A program made the translations under genes and the position numbers. A stretch of DNA of 6,287 nt, taken from contig JACRMO010000266.1 in NCBI GenBank assembly GCA_016214925.1, forward strand, positions 1-6,287, read 5' to 3'. This document shows, piece after piece, positions 1-5,055 of the stretch (positions are counted from its first letter, which is position 1; each line of letters starts with the position of its first letter). Below the pieces are notes generated by a model that saw only the letters and a list, made by a program, of their open reading frames with translations, was not told where the DNA came from and ran no database searches. The DNA is from Gammaproteobacteria bacterium. GTDB lineage: Bacteria; Pseudomonadota; Gammaproteobacteria; Thiohalobacterales; Thiohalobacteraceae.

Positions 1-417
1 ACCTCGAACATCTGCACCAATCAGGGTTTGCTGGTGACCGCGGCGACCATTCACATGGCCATCGTCGGCGGCACCGGTTTGCAGAAGGTCGCGCAGGCCT
101 GCCACGCCAATACCCGCGCGCTGGTGACGAAGCTCACCGCGAATCAATACGTCGAGCCGGTGTTCTCGCGCCCGTATTTCCACGAATGCGCTCTGCGTCT
201 GCGGGTGCCGTTGAAGAATCTGTTGCGTCCGTTGGCCGCGCACAATCTGCTGCCGGGCTACGAACTGGTGCAGGATTACCCGGAACTCGGCGACTGTTTA
301 TTGGTGTGTGCCACCGAGACCAAGACCGAGGCCGATCTGAATCTGTTCGCCGATCACCTCGATAAACTGATCGAGCGGCAGACGACGGCGGGTTGTCCGG
401 TCAAGCCGAAGATATAG
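1..417 (+). CDS. gcvPA: Glycine dehydrogenase (decarboxylating) subunit 1, C-terminal part (partial)
   Basis: This is the last 138 codons of a gene that begins before the window. Frame 1 is open from the first base to TAG at 415-417. The fragment opens with TSNICTNQGL, a signature near the C-terminal third of GcvPA, and continues with ALRLRVP and a Leu-rich tail typical of the family. GcvPA pairs with GcvPB to form the PLP-dependent P-protein of the glycine cleavage system. That protein decarboxylates glycine and passes the aminomethyl group to the lipoyl arm of GcvH in the cytosol. GcvPA corresponds to the N-terminal half of the single-chain P-protein and does not carry the PLP lysine, which is in GcvPB. 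Full-length GcvPA is about 450 residues, so roughly two thirds is missing only because of the window edge. An ATG at 28 lies inside the gene and is not its start. gcvPB is further downstream, after tpx, rather than next door. Confidence 0.93.
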   Translation, partial: TSNICTNQGLLVTAATIHMAIVGGTGLQKVAQACHANTRALVTKLTANQYVEPVFSRPYFHECALRLRVPLKNLLRPLAAHNLLPGYELVQDYPELGDCLLVCATETKTEADLNLFADHLDKLIERQTTAGCPVKPKI

Positions 418-432
418 TGTGTGATGCAATCA

Positions 433-500
433 CACCAAAGAACGCAGAGAACGCAAAGCAAGATTAATTTTGTTCTCTGCATTCTTTGCGAACTTCGGTG
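433..500. repeat. Imperfect palindrome with 9-nt internal period (dispersed intergenic repeat type)
   Basis: The left arm begins CACCAAAGAACGCAGAG and the right arm ends in CTTCGGTG, so the two arms are imperfect reverse complements around an AT-rich centre near 466. The best paired blocks are GCAGAGAAC (444-452) with GTTCTCTGC (472-480). The left arm repeats GAACGCA at 440-446 and 449-455, giving a 9-nt period that the right arm mirrors. A separate small hairpin, GTGTGAT/ATCACAC (419-425 with 429-435), sits directly after the gcvPA stop codon and abuts this repeat. Palindromes made of AGAACGCAGAG-like units are, to my knowledge, dispersed in many proteobacterial genomes. Whether this one is multicopy cannot be seen here. 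It may fold in the mRNA between gcvPA and tpx, but no U-tract follows, so it is not an obvious intrinsic terminator. Confidence 0.6.
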
Positions 501-529
501 TTAGATTGTTCGTGAGTTCCAGAATCCAC

Positions 530-536
530 AGGAGGA
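530..536 (+). promoter_or_regulatory. Strong Shine-Dalgarno for tpx (AGGAGGA)
   Basis: AGGAGGA lies 6 nt before the ATG at 543. It is the strongest ribosome binding site in the window and fixes the tpx start over other ATG codons in the region. It suggests tpx is translated efficiently and independently of gcvPA. Confidence 0.85.
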
Positions 537-542
537 AGAGAC

Positions 543-1040
543 ATGGCCAAGATTACGCTGCAGGGCAATCCGATCAACACCAACGGCGATCTGCCGAAAG
601 TTGGCGGTCAGGCGCCGGATTTCAAACTGGTCGACAAGGGTCTCGCCGATCGCACGCTGGCCGACTACAAGGGCAAGAAGAAGTTGCTCAACATCGTGCC
701 GAGTCTGGACACGCCGGTGTGCGCCACTTCGACCAAGAAGTTCAACGACCACGCCAAGGGTCGTGACGACGTGGTCATGTTGGTGATCGCCGCCGACCTG
801 CCGTTCGCCATGGGCCGGTTCTGCACCGGCGAGAGCATCGATAAAGTGATTCCGCTCTCGATGATGCGCAGCAAGAATTTCGCCAAGGACTACGGCGTGC
901 TGATCACCGACGGTCCGCTGGCCGGCATTACCGCGCGCGCCGTGGTCGTGCTGGATGCCAACGACAAAGTGGTCTATACCGAGATGGTACCGGAAATCGC
1001 GCAGGAGCCGAATTACGATAAGGCGCTGGCGGCGCTTTGA
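543..1040 (+). CDS. tpx: Thiol peroxidase (atypical 2-Cys peroxiredoxin)
   Basis: This 165-residue protein has the usual Tpx length and covers the whole family. It reduces hydrogen peroxide and, by family, preferentially alkyl and lipid hydroperoxides, using thioredoxin as electron donor. In E. coli it is periplasm-associated or cytosolic, and no signal peptide is visible here. The peroxidatic cysteine is Cys60 in PSLDTPVC, with Thr57 in the Px3TxxC active site. The resolving cysteine is Cys94 in GRFC, and Arg132 in ITARAVV matches the conserved active-site arginine. These correspond to E. coli Cys61, Cys95 and Arg133. The start follows a near-perfect Shine-Dalgarno and gives the canonical MAKITLQGNPI N-terminus. 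It lies between gcvPA and gcvPB on the same strand, 125 bp after gcvPA. No intrinsic terminator is seen directly after the stop. The position inside the gcvP pair is unusual. Confidence 0.97.
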   Translation: MAKITLQGNPINTNGDLPKVGGQAPDFKLVDKGLADRTLADYKGKKKLLNIVPSLDTPVCATSTKKFNDHAKGRDDVVMLVIAADLPFAMGRFCTGESIDKVIPLSMMRSKNFAKDYGVLITDGPLAGITARAVVVLDANDKVVYTEMVPEIAQEPNYDKALAAL

Positions 1041-1360
1041 TGGGTTGGGTTTTGTGGTTGTGTGGTGCTGCTAGGTATGTATTCCGCGCCTCGCCCTTAT
1101 GCGCGCTCGCCTAACTCGCGCTCGTACACATCACGAGCGCTCAGACAGGAGGCTCGCTTGATCGCAAAAGGGCTGCGGTGCTCGGCAGCGCCGACGGGGC
1201 CAGGGCGCAAGATTTGGTTTTTGTTGTTTTGAAGTTGACTCCCGTGGGTGCAGCCGAGCATCGCAGCGCACATCGGGAGAAGCGAGCAACTGTTTGAGCG
1301 GCCCACATCTTTCGGGCCGCGAGTTTTGCGAGCGCCGATGTGCGCGAGAAGCGCAGGGAA

Positions 1361-1410
1361 GTCGCCCATGGTGTTTATGGGCGACCAAACCTTCGGGTCG
1401 CCTTTCTTTT
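1361..1410 (+). promoter_or_regulatory. Two mutually exclusive hairpins, the second followed by a T-rich run (attenuator-like)
   Basis: GTCGCCCAT (1361-1369) pairs with ATGGGCGAC (1377-1385) as a 9-bp stem with a 7-nt loop. GGCGACC (1380-1386) pairs with GGTCGCC (1396-1402) as a 7-bp stem and is followed directly by TTTCTTTT (1403-1410). The stems share 1380-1385, so only one can form at a time. The second looks like a weak intrinsic terminator and the first like its anti-terminator. It lies 119 bp before the gcvPB start on the coding strand. No ligand-binding domain is recognised and the glycine riboswitch signature is absent, so a regulatory role is inferred from geometry alone. Confidence 0.4.
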
Positions 1411-1411
1411 G

Positions 1412-1445
1412 GGTACTTTTCTTTGGCGAAGCAAAGAAAAGTACC
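1412..1445. repeat. Perfect 13-bp inverted repeat (hairpin)
   Basis: GGTACTTTTCTTT (1412-1424) pairs without mismatch with AAAGAAAAGTACC (1433-1445) around the 8-nt loop GGCGAAGC. It is the longest perfect stem in the window and lies at the 3' end of the structured element upstream of gcvPB. No T-run follows on either strand outside the stem, so it is not a canonical terminator. Confidence 0.75.
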
Positions 1446-1528
1446 TCGCCCAGCAAAGGGCGAAAGGAAGGCATGGATGTACCAGAGAAGATAGATTTAG
1501 AAACCAACCACTGACGACAGAAACTGCC

Positions 1529-2983
1529 ATGCTCATATTCGAACATTCCCGCCCCGGCCGCGCCGCCACCGCGCAATCCCCCACACGATCACAGGACTGT
1601 TCCGACATCCCCGCGAATCAATTGCGCGCTGATGCGCCCGGTCTGCCGGAGGTCTCAGAGCTCCAGGCGGTGCGCCACTACACGCGGCTGTCGCAGAAGA
1701 ATTTCTCCATCGACACGCATTTTTATCCGCTGGGCTCCTGCACCATGAAATACAACCCGCGTGCCTGCAACACGTTGGCGATGCTGCCGGGTTTTCTGGC
1801 GCGGCATCCGCTGGGACCGACATCGGCAGGGCAGGGCTTCATGGCCTGTATGTATGAATTACAGGAGATGTTGAAAGAGGTCACCGGCATGCAGGCGGTG
1901 TCGCTGACGCCGGCGGCGGGCGCGCAGGGCGAATTCGCCGGCGTGGCGATGATCCGCGCTTATCACGCTGCGCGCGGCGATGCGGCGCGCACCCAGATCC
2001 TGGTGCCGGATGCGGCGCACGGCACCAATCCGGCGACGGCGACCATGTGCGGTTACGAGGTGCGCGAGATTCCCACCGATAAGCAGGGTGACGTCGATCT
2101 CGATGCGCTCAAGGCCGCGGTCGGTCCGCACACCGCCGGCATTATGCTTACCAATCCGTCGACCTTAGGCGTGTTCGAACGGCGCATCAAGGATATCGCC
2201 AAGATCGTGCATGATGCCGGCGGTTTGCTGTATTACGACGGCGCGAATCTCAATGCCATTCTCGGCAAGGTGCGTCCCGGCGATATGGGCTTCGATGTCA
2301 TCCACATGAACCTGCACAAGACCTTCTCCACACCGCACGGCGGCGGTGGTCCGGGCGCGGGTCCGGTGGGCGTGAGTCAGCGTCTGGAGCCGTTCCTGCC
2401 CGTGCCGATGGTCGGTTTTGACGGTGACGAATATGTCTGGATCACCGAGAAGGACAAGCCGCAGTCCATCGGCCGCCTGTCCGCGTTCATGGGTAATGCC
2501 GGTGTGTTGCTGCGTGCGTATATCTATGCGCGTATGCTCGGCCACGAGGGTATGCACCGCGTGGCTGAATACGCGACGCTGAATGCGAACTATCTGATGG
2601 CGAAACTGCGCGAGGCCGGCTTCGATCTGGCCTTCCCGAATCGCCGCGCCACGCATGAGTTCATCATCACGCTGAAGAAACAGGAGAAGGAGCTCGGCGT
2701 GTCGGCGATGGATTTCGCCAAGCGCCTGCTCGATTTTGGCTATCACGCGCCGACAACGTATTTCCCAATGTTGGTGCCGGAGTGTCTGCTGATCGAGCCC
2801 AGCGAGACCGAGGCCAAGGAAGATCTGGACGGTTTCGTTGCGGCGATGGTGCAGATTCTCCACGAGGCGCGCAACACCCCCGAGGTGTTGAAGGAAGCGC
2901 CGCATACGCAGCCTGTCAGACGTCTCGACGACGTGCGTGCGGCGCGTGAGCTGGATCTGACCTGGAAGGCGCCGGCGGCTTGA
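1529..2983 (+). CDS. gcvPB: Glycine dehydrogenase (decarboxylating) subunit 2
   Basis: This 484-residue protein is the PLP-binding subunit of the split P-protein of the glycine cleavage system and matches the usual family length. Motifs include PLGSCTMKYNPR (from residue 67), HGTNPATA (164-170), and NLHKTFSTPHGGGGPGAGPVGV, in which Lys264 is the expected Schiff-base lysine. TTYFPMLVPECLLIEPSET lies near the C-terminus. With GcvPA it releases CO2 from glycine and loads the aminomethyl group on GcvH. I chose the ATG at 1529 because it gives the canonical MLIFEHSRPGR N-terminus. The frame stays open back to an ATG at 1340, but those 63 extra codons read through the hairpin element and are not family-like. 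The Shine-Dalgarno is weak: no good purine run precedes the start. The stop TGA overlaps the dgkA ATG by one base. Separation from gcvPA by tpx and about 490 bp of non-coding DNA is the odd feature. Confidence 0.97.
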   Translation: MLIFEHSRPGRAATAQSPTRSQDCSDIPANQLRADAPGLPEVSELQAVRHYTRLSQKNFSIDTHFYPLGSCTMKYNPRACNTLAMLPGFLARHPLGPTSAGQGFMACMYELQEMLKEVTGMQAVSLTPAAGAQGEFAGVAMIRAYHAARGDAARTQILVPDAAHGTNPATATMCGYEVREIPTDKQGDVDLDALKAAVGPHTAGIMLTNPSTLGVFERRIKDIAKIVHDAGGLLYYDGANLNAILGKVRPGDMGFDVIHMNLHKTFSTPHGGGGPGAGPVGVSQRLEPFLPVPMVGFDGDEYVWITEKDKPQSIGRLSAFMGNAGVLLRAYIYARMLGHEGMHRVAEYATLNANYLMAKLREAGFDLAFPNRRATHEFIITLKKQEKELGVSAMDFAKRLLDFGYHAPTTYFPMLVPECLLIEPSETEAKEDLDGFVAAMVQILHEARNTPEVLKEAPHTQPVRRLDDVRAARELDLTWKAPAA

Positions 2984-3348
2984 TGGGTAAGCCGGCCAAC
3001 AATACGGGACTGCGTCGGCTTATCAATGCCATGCGCTTTTCCTGGCTGGGGTTGTGCGCGGCGGCGCGGCACGAGGCGGCCTTTCGTCAGGAGCTTGCGG
3101 CATCCGTGGCAATCGTGCCGCTGGCGTTTTGGTTGGGGCAATCGGGTATCGAACGTGCGTTGCTGATTGCGGTGTGGTTATTGGTTCTGATTGCCGAGCT
3201 GCTCAACTCCGCTGTCGAGGCCGTCGTCGACCGTTTCGGTGGCGAACATCACGAATTGTCCGGCCGGGCCAAGGATATCGGTTCTGCCGCTGTGCTGATT
3301 GCGCTGATAAATGCAGCGGTCGTGTGGGCTTTGGTTCTGTTGGGGTGA
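2983..3348 (+). CDS. dgkA: Diacylglycerol kinase (prokaryotic, integral membrane)
   Basis: This 121-residue protein has the same length and layout as E. coli DgkA. It phosphorylates diacylglycerol to phosphatidic acid in the inner membrane, recycling the diacylglycerol left by membrane-derived oligosaccharide and lipid A modification. An amphipathic N-terminal helix is followed by three hydrophobic segments at roughly residues 39-54, 59-74 and 100-120. Between the second and third lies the catalytic block ELLNSAVEAVVDR with Glu72, Asn75 and Glu79, then HELSGRAKDIGSAAVLIA with Lys97 and Asp98. Glu31 and Glu37 in HEAAFRQE match other conserved acidic positions. The start is the ATG in TGATG, overlapping the gcvPB stop by one base. 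A TTG one codon earlier is also possible but adds nothing. Translational coupling to gcvPB is therefore likely. No functional link with glycine cleavage is known to me. Confidence 0.96.
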   Translation: MGKPANNTGLRRLINAMRFSWLGLCAAARHEAAFRQELAASVAIVPLAFWLGQSGIERALLIAVWLLVLIAELLNSAVEAVVDRFGGEHHELSGRAKDIGSAAVLIALINAAVVWALVLLG

Positions 3349-3405
3349 TTGTCCTGTAGGAATGAATATTTTTCTGGGTATCGATTCGATAAGAGAGAAA
3401 CAGCC

Positions 3406-4344
3406 ATGTCCGCACTGATCTGTGGTTCCTTCGCTTACGACACCATCATGGTGTTTCACGATCGTTTCAAGAACCACATCTTGCCGGATAAGGTGCATAT
3501 TCTGAACGTCGCCTTCCATGTGCCGGACATGCGCCGTGAGTTCGGTGGTTGTGCGGCCAACATCGCTTACAACCTCAAGCTGCTTGGTGGCGATCCGTTG
3601 CCGATGGGTACGGTGGGTACCGATTTCAGGCCGTATGCGGAGTGGATGGACAAACAGGGCGTCTCGCTCAAGCATGTCACTGTGATCGAAGGTAGCTATA
3701 CCGCGCAGGCTTTTATCACCACGGATCTGGACGACAATCAGATCATCGCCTTCCATCCCGGTGCCATGGATCACGCCCACCGCAACAAAGTCGAGGATGC
3801 CAAGGGCATCACCCTCGGTATGGTCTCGCCCGATGGCCGCACCGGCATGATCGAGCATGCGACGCAATTCGCCGAGGCGGGCATCCCGTTCATTTTCGAT
3901 CCAGGTCAGGGGCTGCCGTTGTTCGGTGGCGAAGAGCTGGTCGATTTTATCGACAAGGCCAATTATGTCTGCGTCAACGACTACGAATCCCAACTGATCT
4001 GCGATCGCACCGGTCTATCGCCGCATGAGATCGCCGAGCGCGTCGAGGCGCTGATCGTTACTCGCGGTGGCAAGGGCTCGGAGATCTATCTCTCCAGCAA
4101 GCGCATCGATATCCCCGCCGCGCAGGCGCGAGAAGTCGTCGATCCAACCGGTTGTGGCGATGCCTATCGCGGCGGCTTGCTCTACGGACTGATGAACGGT
4201 CTCGATTGGGAAGTGACCGGGCGTATCGCCGCGTTGATGGGCGCGCTGAAGATCGAACACCACGGCACCCAGAACCATTGTTTCAGCCGCGATGAATTTG
4301 CACAGCGGTATCGCGAGAGTTTTGGTCACGCCCTGGGTTGGTAA
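3406..4344 (+). CDS. PfkB-family carbohydrate/nucleoside kinase (adenosine-kinase-like)
   Basis: This 312-residue cytosolic ribokinase/PfkB-superfamily kinase transfers phosphate from ATP to a sugar or nucleoside hydroxyl. The N-terminal ICGSFAYDTI strand is followed by EFGGCAANIAYNL (residues 45-57), the di-glycine substrate-binding signature. The C-terminal signature VVDPTGCGDAYRGGLLYG contains Asp252 as the expected catalytic base within DPTGCGD, a variant of the usual DTxGAGD. GGKGS (around residue 222) probably helps bind ATP. The substrate cannot be read from sequence. Proteobacterial relatives are usually annotated as adenosine kinase, and nucleoside kinase is my preferred guess over fructose- or ribokinase. 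I chose the ATG at 3406 because it gives the compact MSALICGS start, preceded by GAGAG about 8 nt upstream. Earlier in-frame starts only add non-family sequence. It lies 57 bp after dgkA and 4 bp before a ferredoxin gene. Confidence 0.9.
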   Translation: MSALICGSFAYDTIMVFHDRFKNHILPDKVHILNVAFHVPDMRREFGGCAANIAYNLKLLGGDPLPMGTVGTDFRPYAEWMDKQGVSLKHVTVIEGSYTAQAFITTDLDDNQIIAFHPGAMDHAHRNKVEDAKGITLGMVSPDGRTGMIEHATQFAEAGIPFIFDPGQGLPLFGGEELVDFIDKANYVCVNDYESQLICDRTGLSPHEIAERVEALIVTRGGKGSEIYLSSKRIDIPAAQAREVVDPTGCGDAYRGGLLYGLMNGLDWEVTGRIAALMGALKIEHHGTQNHCFSRDEFAQRYRESFGHALGW

Positions 4345-4348
4345 TGCG

Positions 4349-4657
4349 ATGAGCTATTACACCTATCACGTGTTCTTCTGCACGAATCTGCGCGAGGATG
4401 GCAGCGCCTGTTGCCAGCGTTTCGATGCGCAGGCGATGCGCGATTATGCCAAGCAGCGTTGCAAAGCACTGGGCCTCGCCGGACCCGGCAAGGTGCGTAT
4501 CAATACGGCCGGGTGTCTGGATCGCTGCAGCGAGGGCCCGGTGATGGTCGTGTATCCGGAGGGTGTCTGGTACAGCTATGTGGATCGCGCGGATATCGAC
4601 GAGATTATCGAGGAGCACTTGGCCAATGGCCGGCCGGTGGAGCGTTTGAAGATCTGA
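4349..4657 (+). CDS. Thioredoxin-like [2Fe-2S] ferredoxin
   Basis: This 102-residue soluble protein belongs to the thioredoxin-fold [2Fe-2S] ferredoxin family, related to Aquifex-type ferredoxins and the NuoE C-terminal domain. The cluster ligands are most likely Cys11 (FFCTN), Cys22 (with Cys21 adjacent in ACC), Cys56 (NTAGC) and Cys60 (DRC). The last pair sits in the family signature AGCLDRCSEGPVMVVYPEG. The aromatic-rich end VWYSYVDRADIDEIIEEHL is also typical. It probably serves as a small one-electron carrier, but its redox partner is unknown. The start at 4349 gives the family-like MSYYTYHVFFCTN. An upstream in-frame ATG at 4292 lies inside the kinase gene and is unlikely. The 4-nt gap to the kinase and lack of a clear Shine-Dalgarno suggest translational coupling. 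It is the last gene before a change of transcription unit. Confidence 0.92.
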   Translation: MSYYTYHVFFCTNLREDGSACCQRFDAQAMRDYAKQRCKALGLAGPGKVRINTAGCLDRCSEGPVMVVYPEGVWYSYVDRADIDEIIEEHLANGRPVERLKI

Positions 4658-4697
4658 ATTGGCCGTGCTCCCCTGTTCCCCGTCATGCTTCCACGGG

Positions 4698-4723
4698 CGG
4701 GGCGGGCCCCGGAAAATTTTTTT
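4698..4723 (+). terminator. Weak GC hairpin with A/T tract after the ferredoxin gene
   Basis: CGGGG (4698-4702) can pair with CCCCG (4707-4711) around CGGG. It is followed by GAAAA and then seven Ts (4717-4723). The T-run begins several bases after the stem, so terminator strength is doubtful. The same A/T tract sits just upstream of a TTGACA box at 4734 and could instead act as an UP element for that promoter. Confidence 0.4.
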
Positions 4724-4733
4724 GCGGAGGGTG

Positions 4734-4762
4734 TTGACACGCATCTCAGAGTATTAGAGAAT
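4734..4762 (+). promoter_or_regulatory. Sigma70-like promoter (TTGACA, 17 nt, GAGAAT)
   Basis: A perfect -35 hexamer TTGACA (4734-4739) is followed after exactly 17 nt by GAGAAT (4757-4762), which matches 4 of 6 in TATAAT. An A/T-rich stretch precedes it. Transcription would start near 4768-4770, at the foot of a 14-bp hairpin, and would run into the strong terminator at 4837-4867. It could therefore drive a short RNA, or reach rplM if that terminator is bypassed. Confidence 0.6.
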
Positions 4763-4768
4763 TCTCAC

Positions 4769-4867
4769 ATACTGAATCGCCGGCCCCCTCAAAACCCGGT
4801 GGTTCAGTACTCCTCCATCCTCCTTTGGTGGTTTTAAGCGCGGCATCATCTGCCGCGCTATTTTTTT
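4769..4867 (+). ncRNA. Candidate small RNA or attenuated leader, about 100 nt
   Basis: The unit is bounded by a sigma70-like promoter and a strong intrinsic terminator and contains no open frame of note. It has three parts. The first is a 14-bp hairpin with two G-U pairs (4770-4783/4796-4809) and a 12-nt loop rich in C and A. The second is a pyrimidine-rich linker (4810-4836) containing CUCCUCC and UCCUCCUUU. The third is the terminator hairpin with its U-run. The linker shares CCUCCUU with the 3' end of 16S rRNA, so it could pair with Shine-Dalgarno sequences of mRNAs. This is the architecture of a trans-acting, possibly Hfq-dependent, sRNA. Alternatively it is a prematurely terminated leader of rplM-rpsI. 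I do not recognise a named family, and ends are inferred to within a few bases. Confidence 0.45.
4837..4867 (+). terminator. Strong intrinsic terminator
   Basis: AGCGCGGCA (4837-4845) pairs perfectly with TGCCGCGCT (4851-4859) around TCATC and is followed by A and seven Ts (4861-4867). It is a textbook Rho-independent terminator on the + strand, about 190 bp before rplM. It either ends the candidate small RNA or attenuates transcription into the ribosomal protein operon. Confidence 0.9.
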
Positions 4868-4915
4868 GCCTGTCATTCAGACCGCATCCCCGGATCAGCT
4901 CCATATATATGTCCC

Positions 4916-4938
4916 TATAGTTAGGGAGCGCGCGCGCG
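4916..4938 (+). promoter_or_regulatory. Possible rplM-rpsI promoter -10 (TATAGT) with GC-rich downstream tract
   Basis: TATAGT (4916-4921) matches 5 of 6 in the -10 consensus. It is part of a 6-bp inverted repeat, TCCCTA/TAGGGA (4912-4917/4922-4927), and is followed by an alternating GC run at 4928-4938. No good -35 is visible at 16-18 nt spacing. GC-rich discriminators are typical of stringently controlled ribosomal promoters, which fits the genes downstream. It is the best promoter candidate after the terminator that ends at 4867, but the call is tentative. Confidence 0.35.
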
Positions 4939-4968
4939 TGGGCTGCCCAGGCTCGTGGGGCGAACAAA

Positions 4969-5037
4969 ACCGACGTCACGGCGCCTTGAATCTTGTCCCT
5001 GACTTCTATACCATTCCGCCTCTTCTTCGATGTCGGT
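4969..5037 (+). promoter_or_regulatory. rplM leader with a stem next to the ribosome binding site
   Basis: ACCGACGTC (4969-4977) can pair with GATGTCGGT (5029-5037) as a 9-bp stem with one G-U pair, enclosing about 51 nt. The stem ends 4 nt before the GGAG of rplM. In E. coli, L13 is known to repress translation of rplM-rpsI through its leader. A similar role here is inferred only from the position of the stem. Confidence 0.35.
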
Positions 5038-5055
5038 GTGTGGAGTTACGTTTTC

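Larger units (their letters stand above)
1085..1480 (+). repeat. Multi-hairpin structured intergenic element between tpx and gcvPB
   Basis: This roughly 400-bp stretch is packed with inverted repeats. They are: an 8-bp stem 1118-1125/1133-1140; a 15-bp stem with one G-U pair, 1172-1186/1253-1267; an 11-bp stem 1266-1276/1335-1345 enclosing a 7-bp hairpin 1298-1304/1314-1320; a 9-bp hairpin 1361-1369/1377-1385; a 7-bp hairpin 1380-1386/1396-1402; and a 13-bp hairpin 1412-1424/1433-1445. A short GC hairpin, CGCCC/GGGCG, follows at about 1447-1461. Open frames cross it on both strands, but none reads like a protein with a family. The block around 1380-1465 resembles sequence I associate with dispersed intergenic repeats in gammaproteobacteria, often mis-annotated as small hypothetical proteins. 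That memory is not a search result. The edges are approximate. The start of the gap, 1041-1084, is T/G-rich and shows nothing I can name. Confidence 0.6.

Noticed and set aside
420..434. TGTGA-N5-TCACA resembling a CRP site
   Set aside because: The spacer is 5 rather than the required 6, and it is the stem of a small hairpin directly after the gcvPA stop.
1041..1066. T/G-rich run after tpx as a G-quadruplex
   Set aside because: It has only two GGG runs and the rest are GG, too weak to support the claim.
1266..1345. Possible glycine riboswitch upstream of gcvPB
   Set aside because: Although gcv genes are classic targets, I cannot find the conserved aptamer core motifs. The region folds as repeat-type stems instead.
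1248..1514. 88-codon open frame on + across the structured element (with SPFFWVLFFGEAKKST-like text)
   Set aside because: It is the translation of the inverted-repeat sequence, has no good ribosome binding site and resembles the spurious small proteins often called from such repeats.
1097..1576. 159-codon open frame on - across the element and the gcvPB start
   Set aside because: It overlaps the real gcvPB N-terminus, has no recognisable domain, and follows from the GC-rich repeat. It is best seen as a shadow.
2165..2905. 246-codon open frame on - inside gcvPB
   Set aside because: It lies entirely within the well-conserved gcvPB and arises from GC-rich codon bias.
3363..3419. Short ORF starting MNIFLGIDS before the kinase gene
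   Set aside because: It is about 18 codons, overlaps the kinase start in another frame, and its AGGA lies too close to the ATG.
3178..3993. 271-codon open frame on - opposite dgkA and the kinase gene
   Set aside because: Both + strand genes are unmistakable family members. The antisense frame reads as their complement with no domain of its own.
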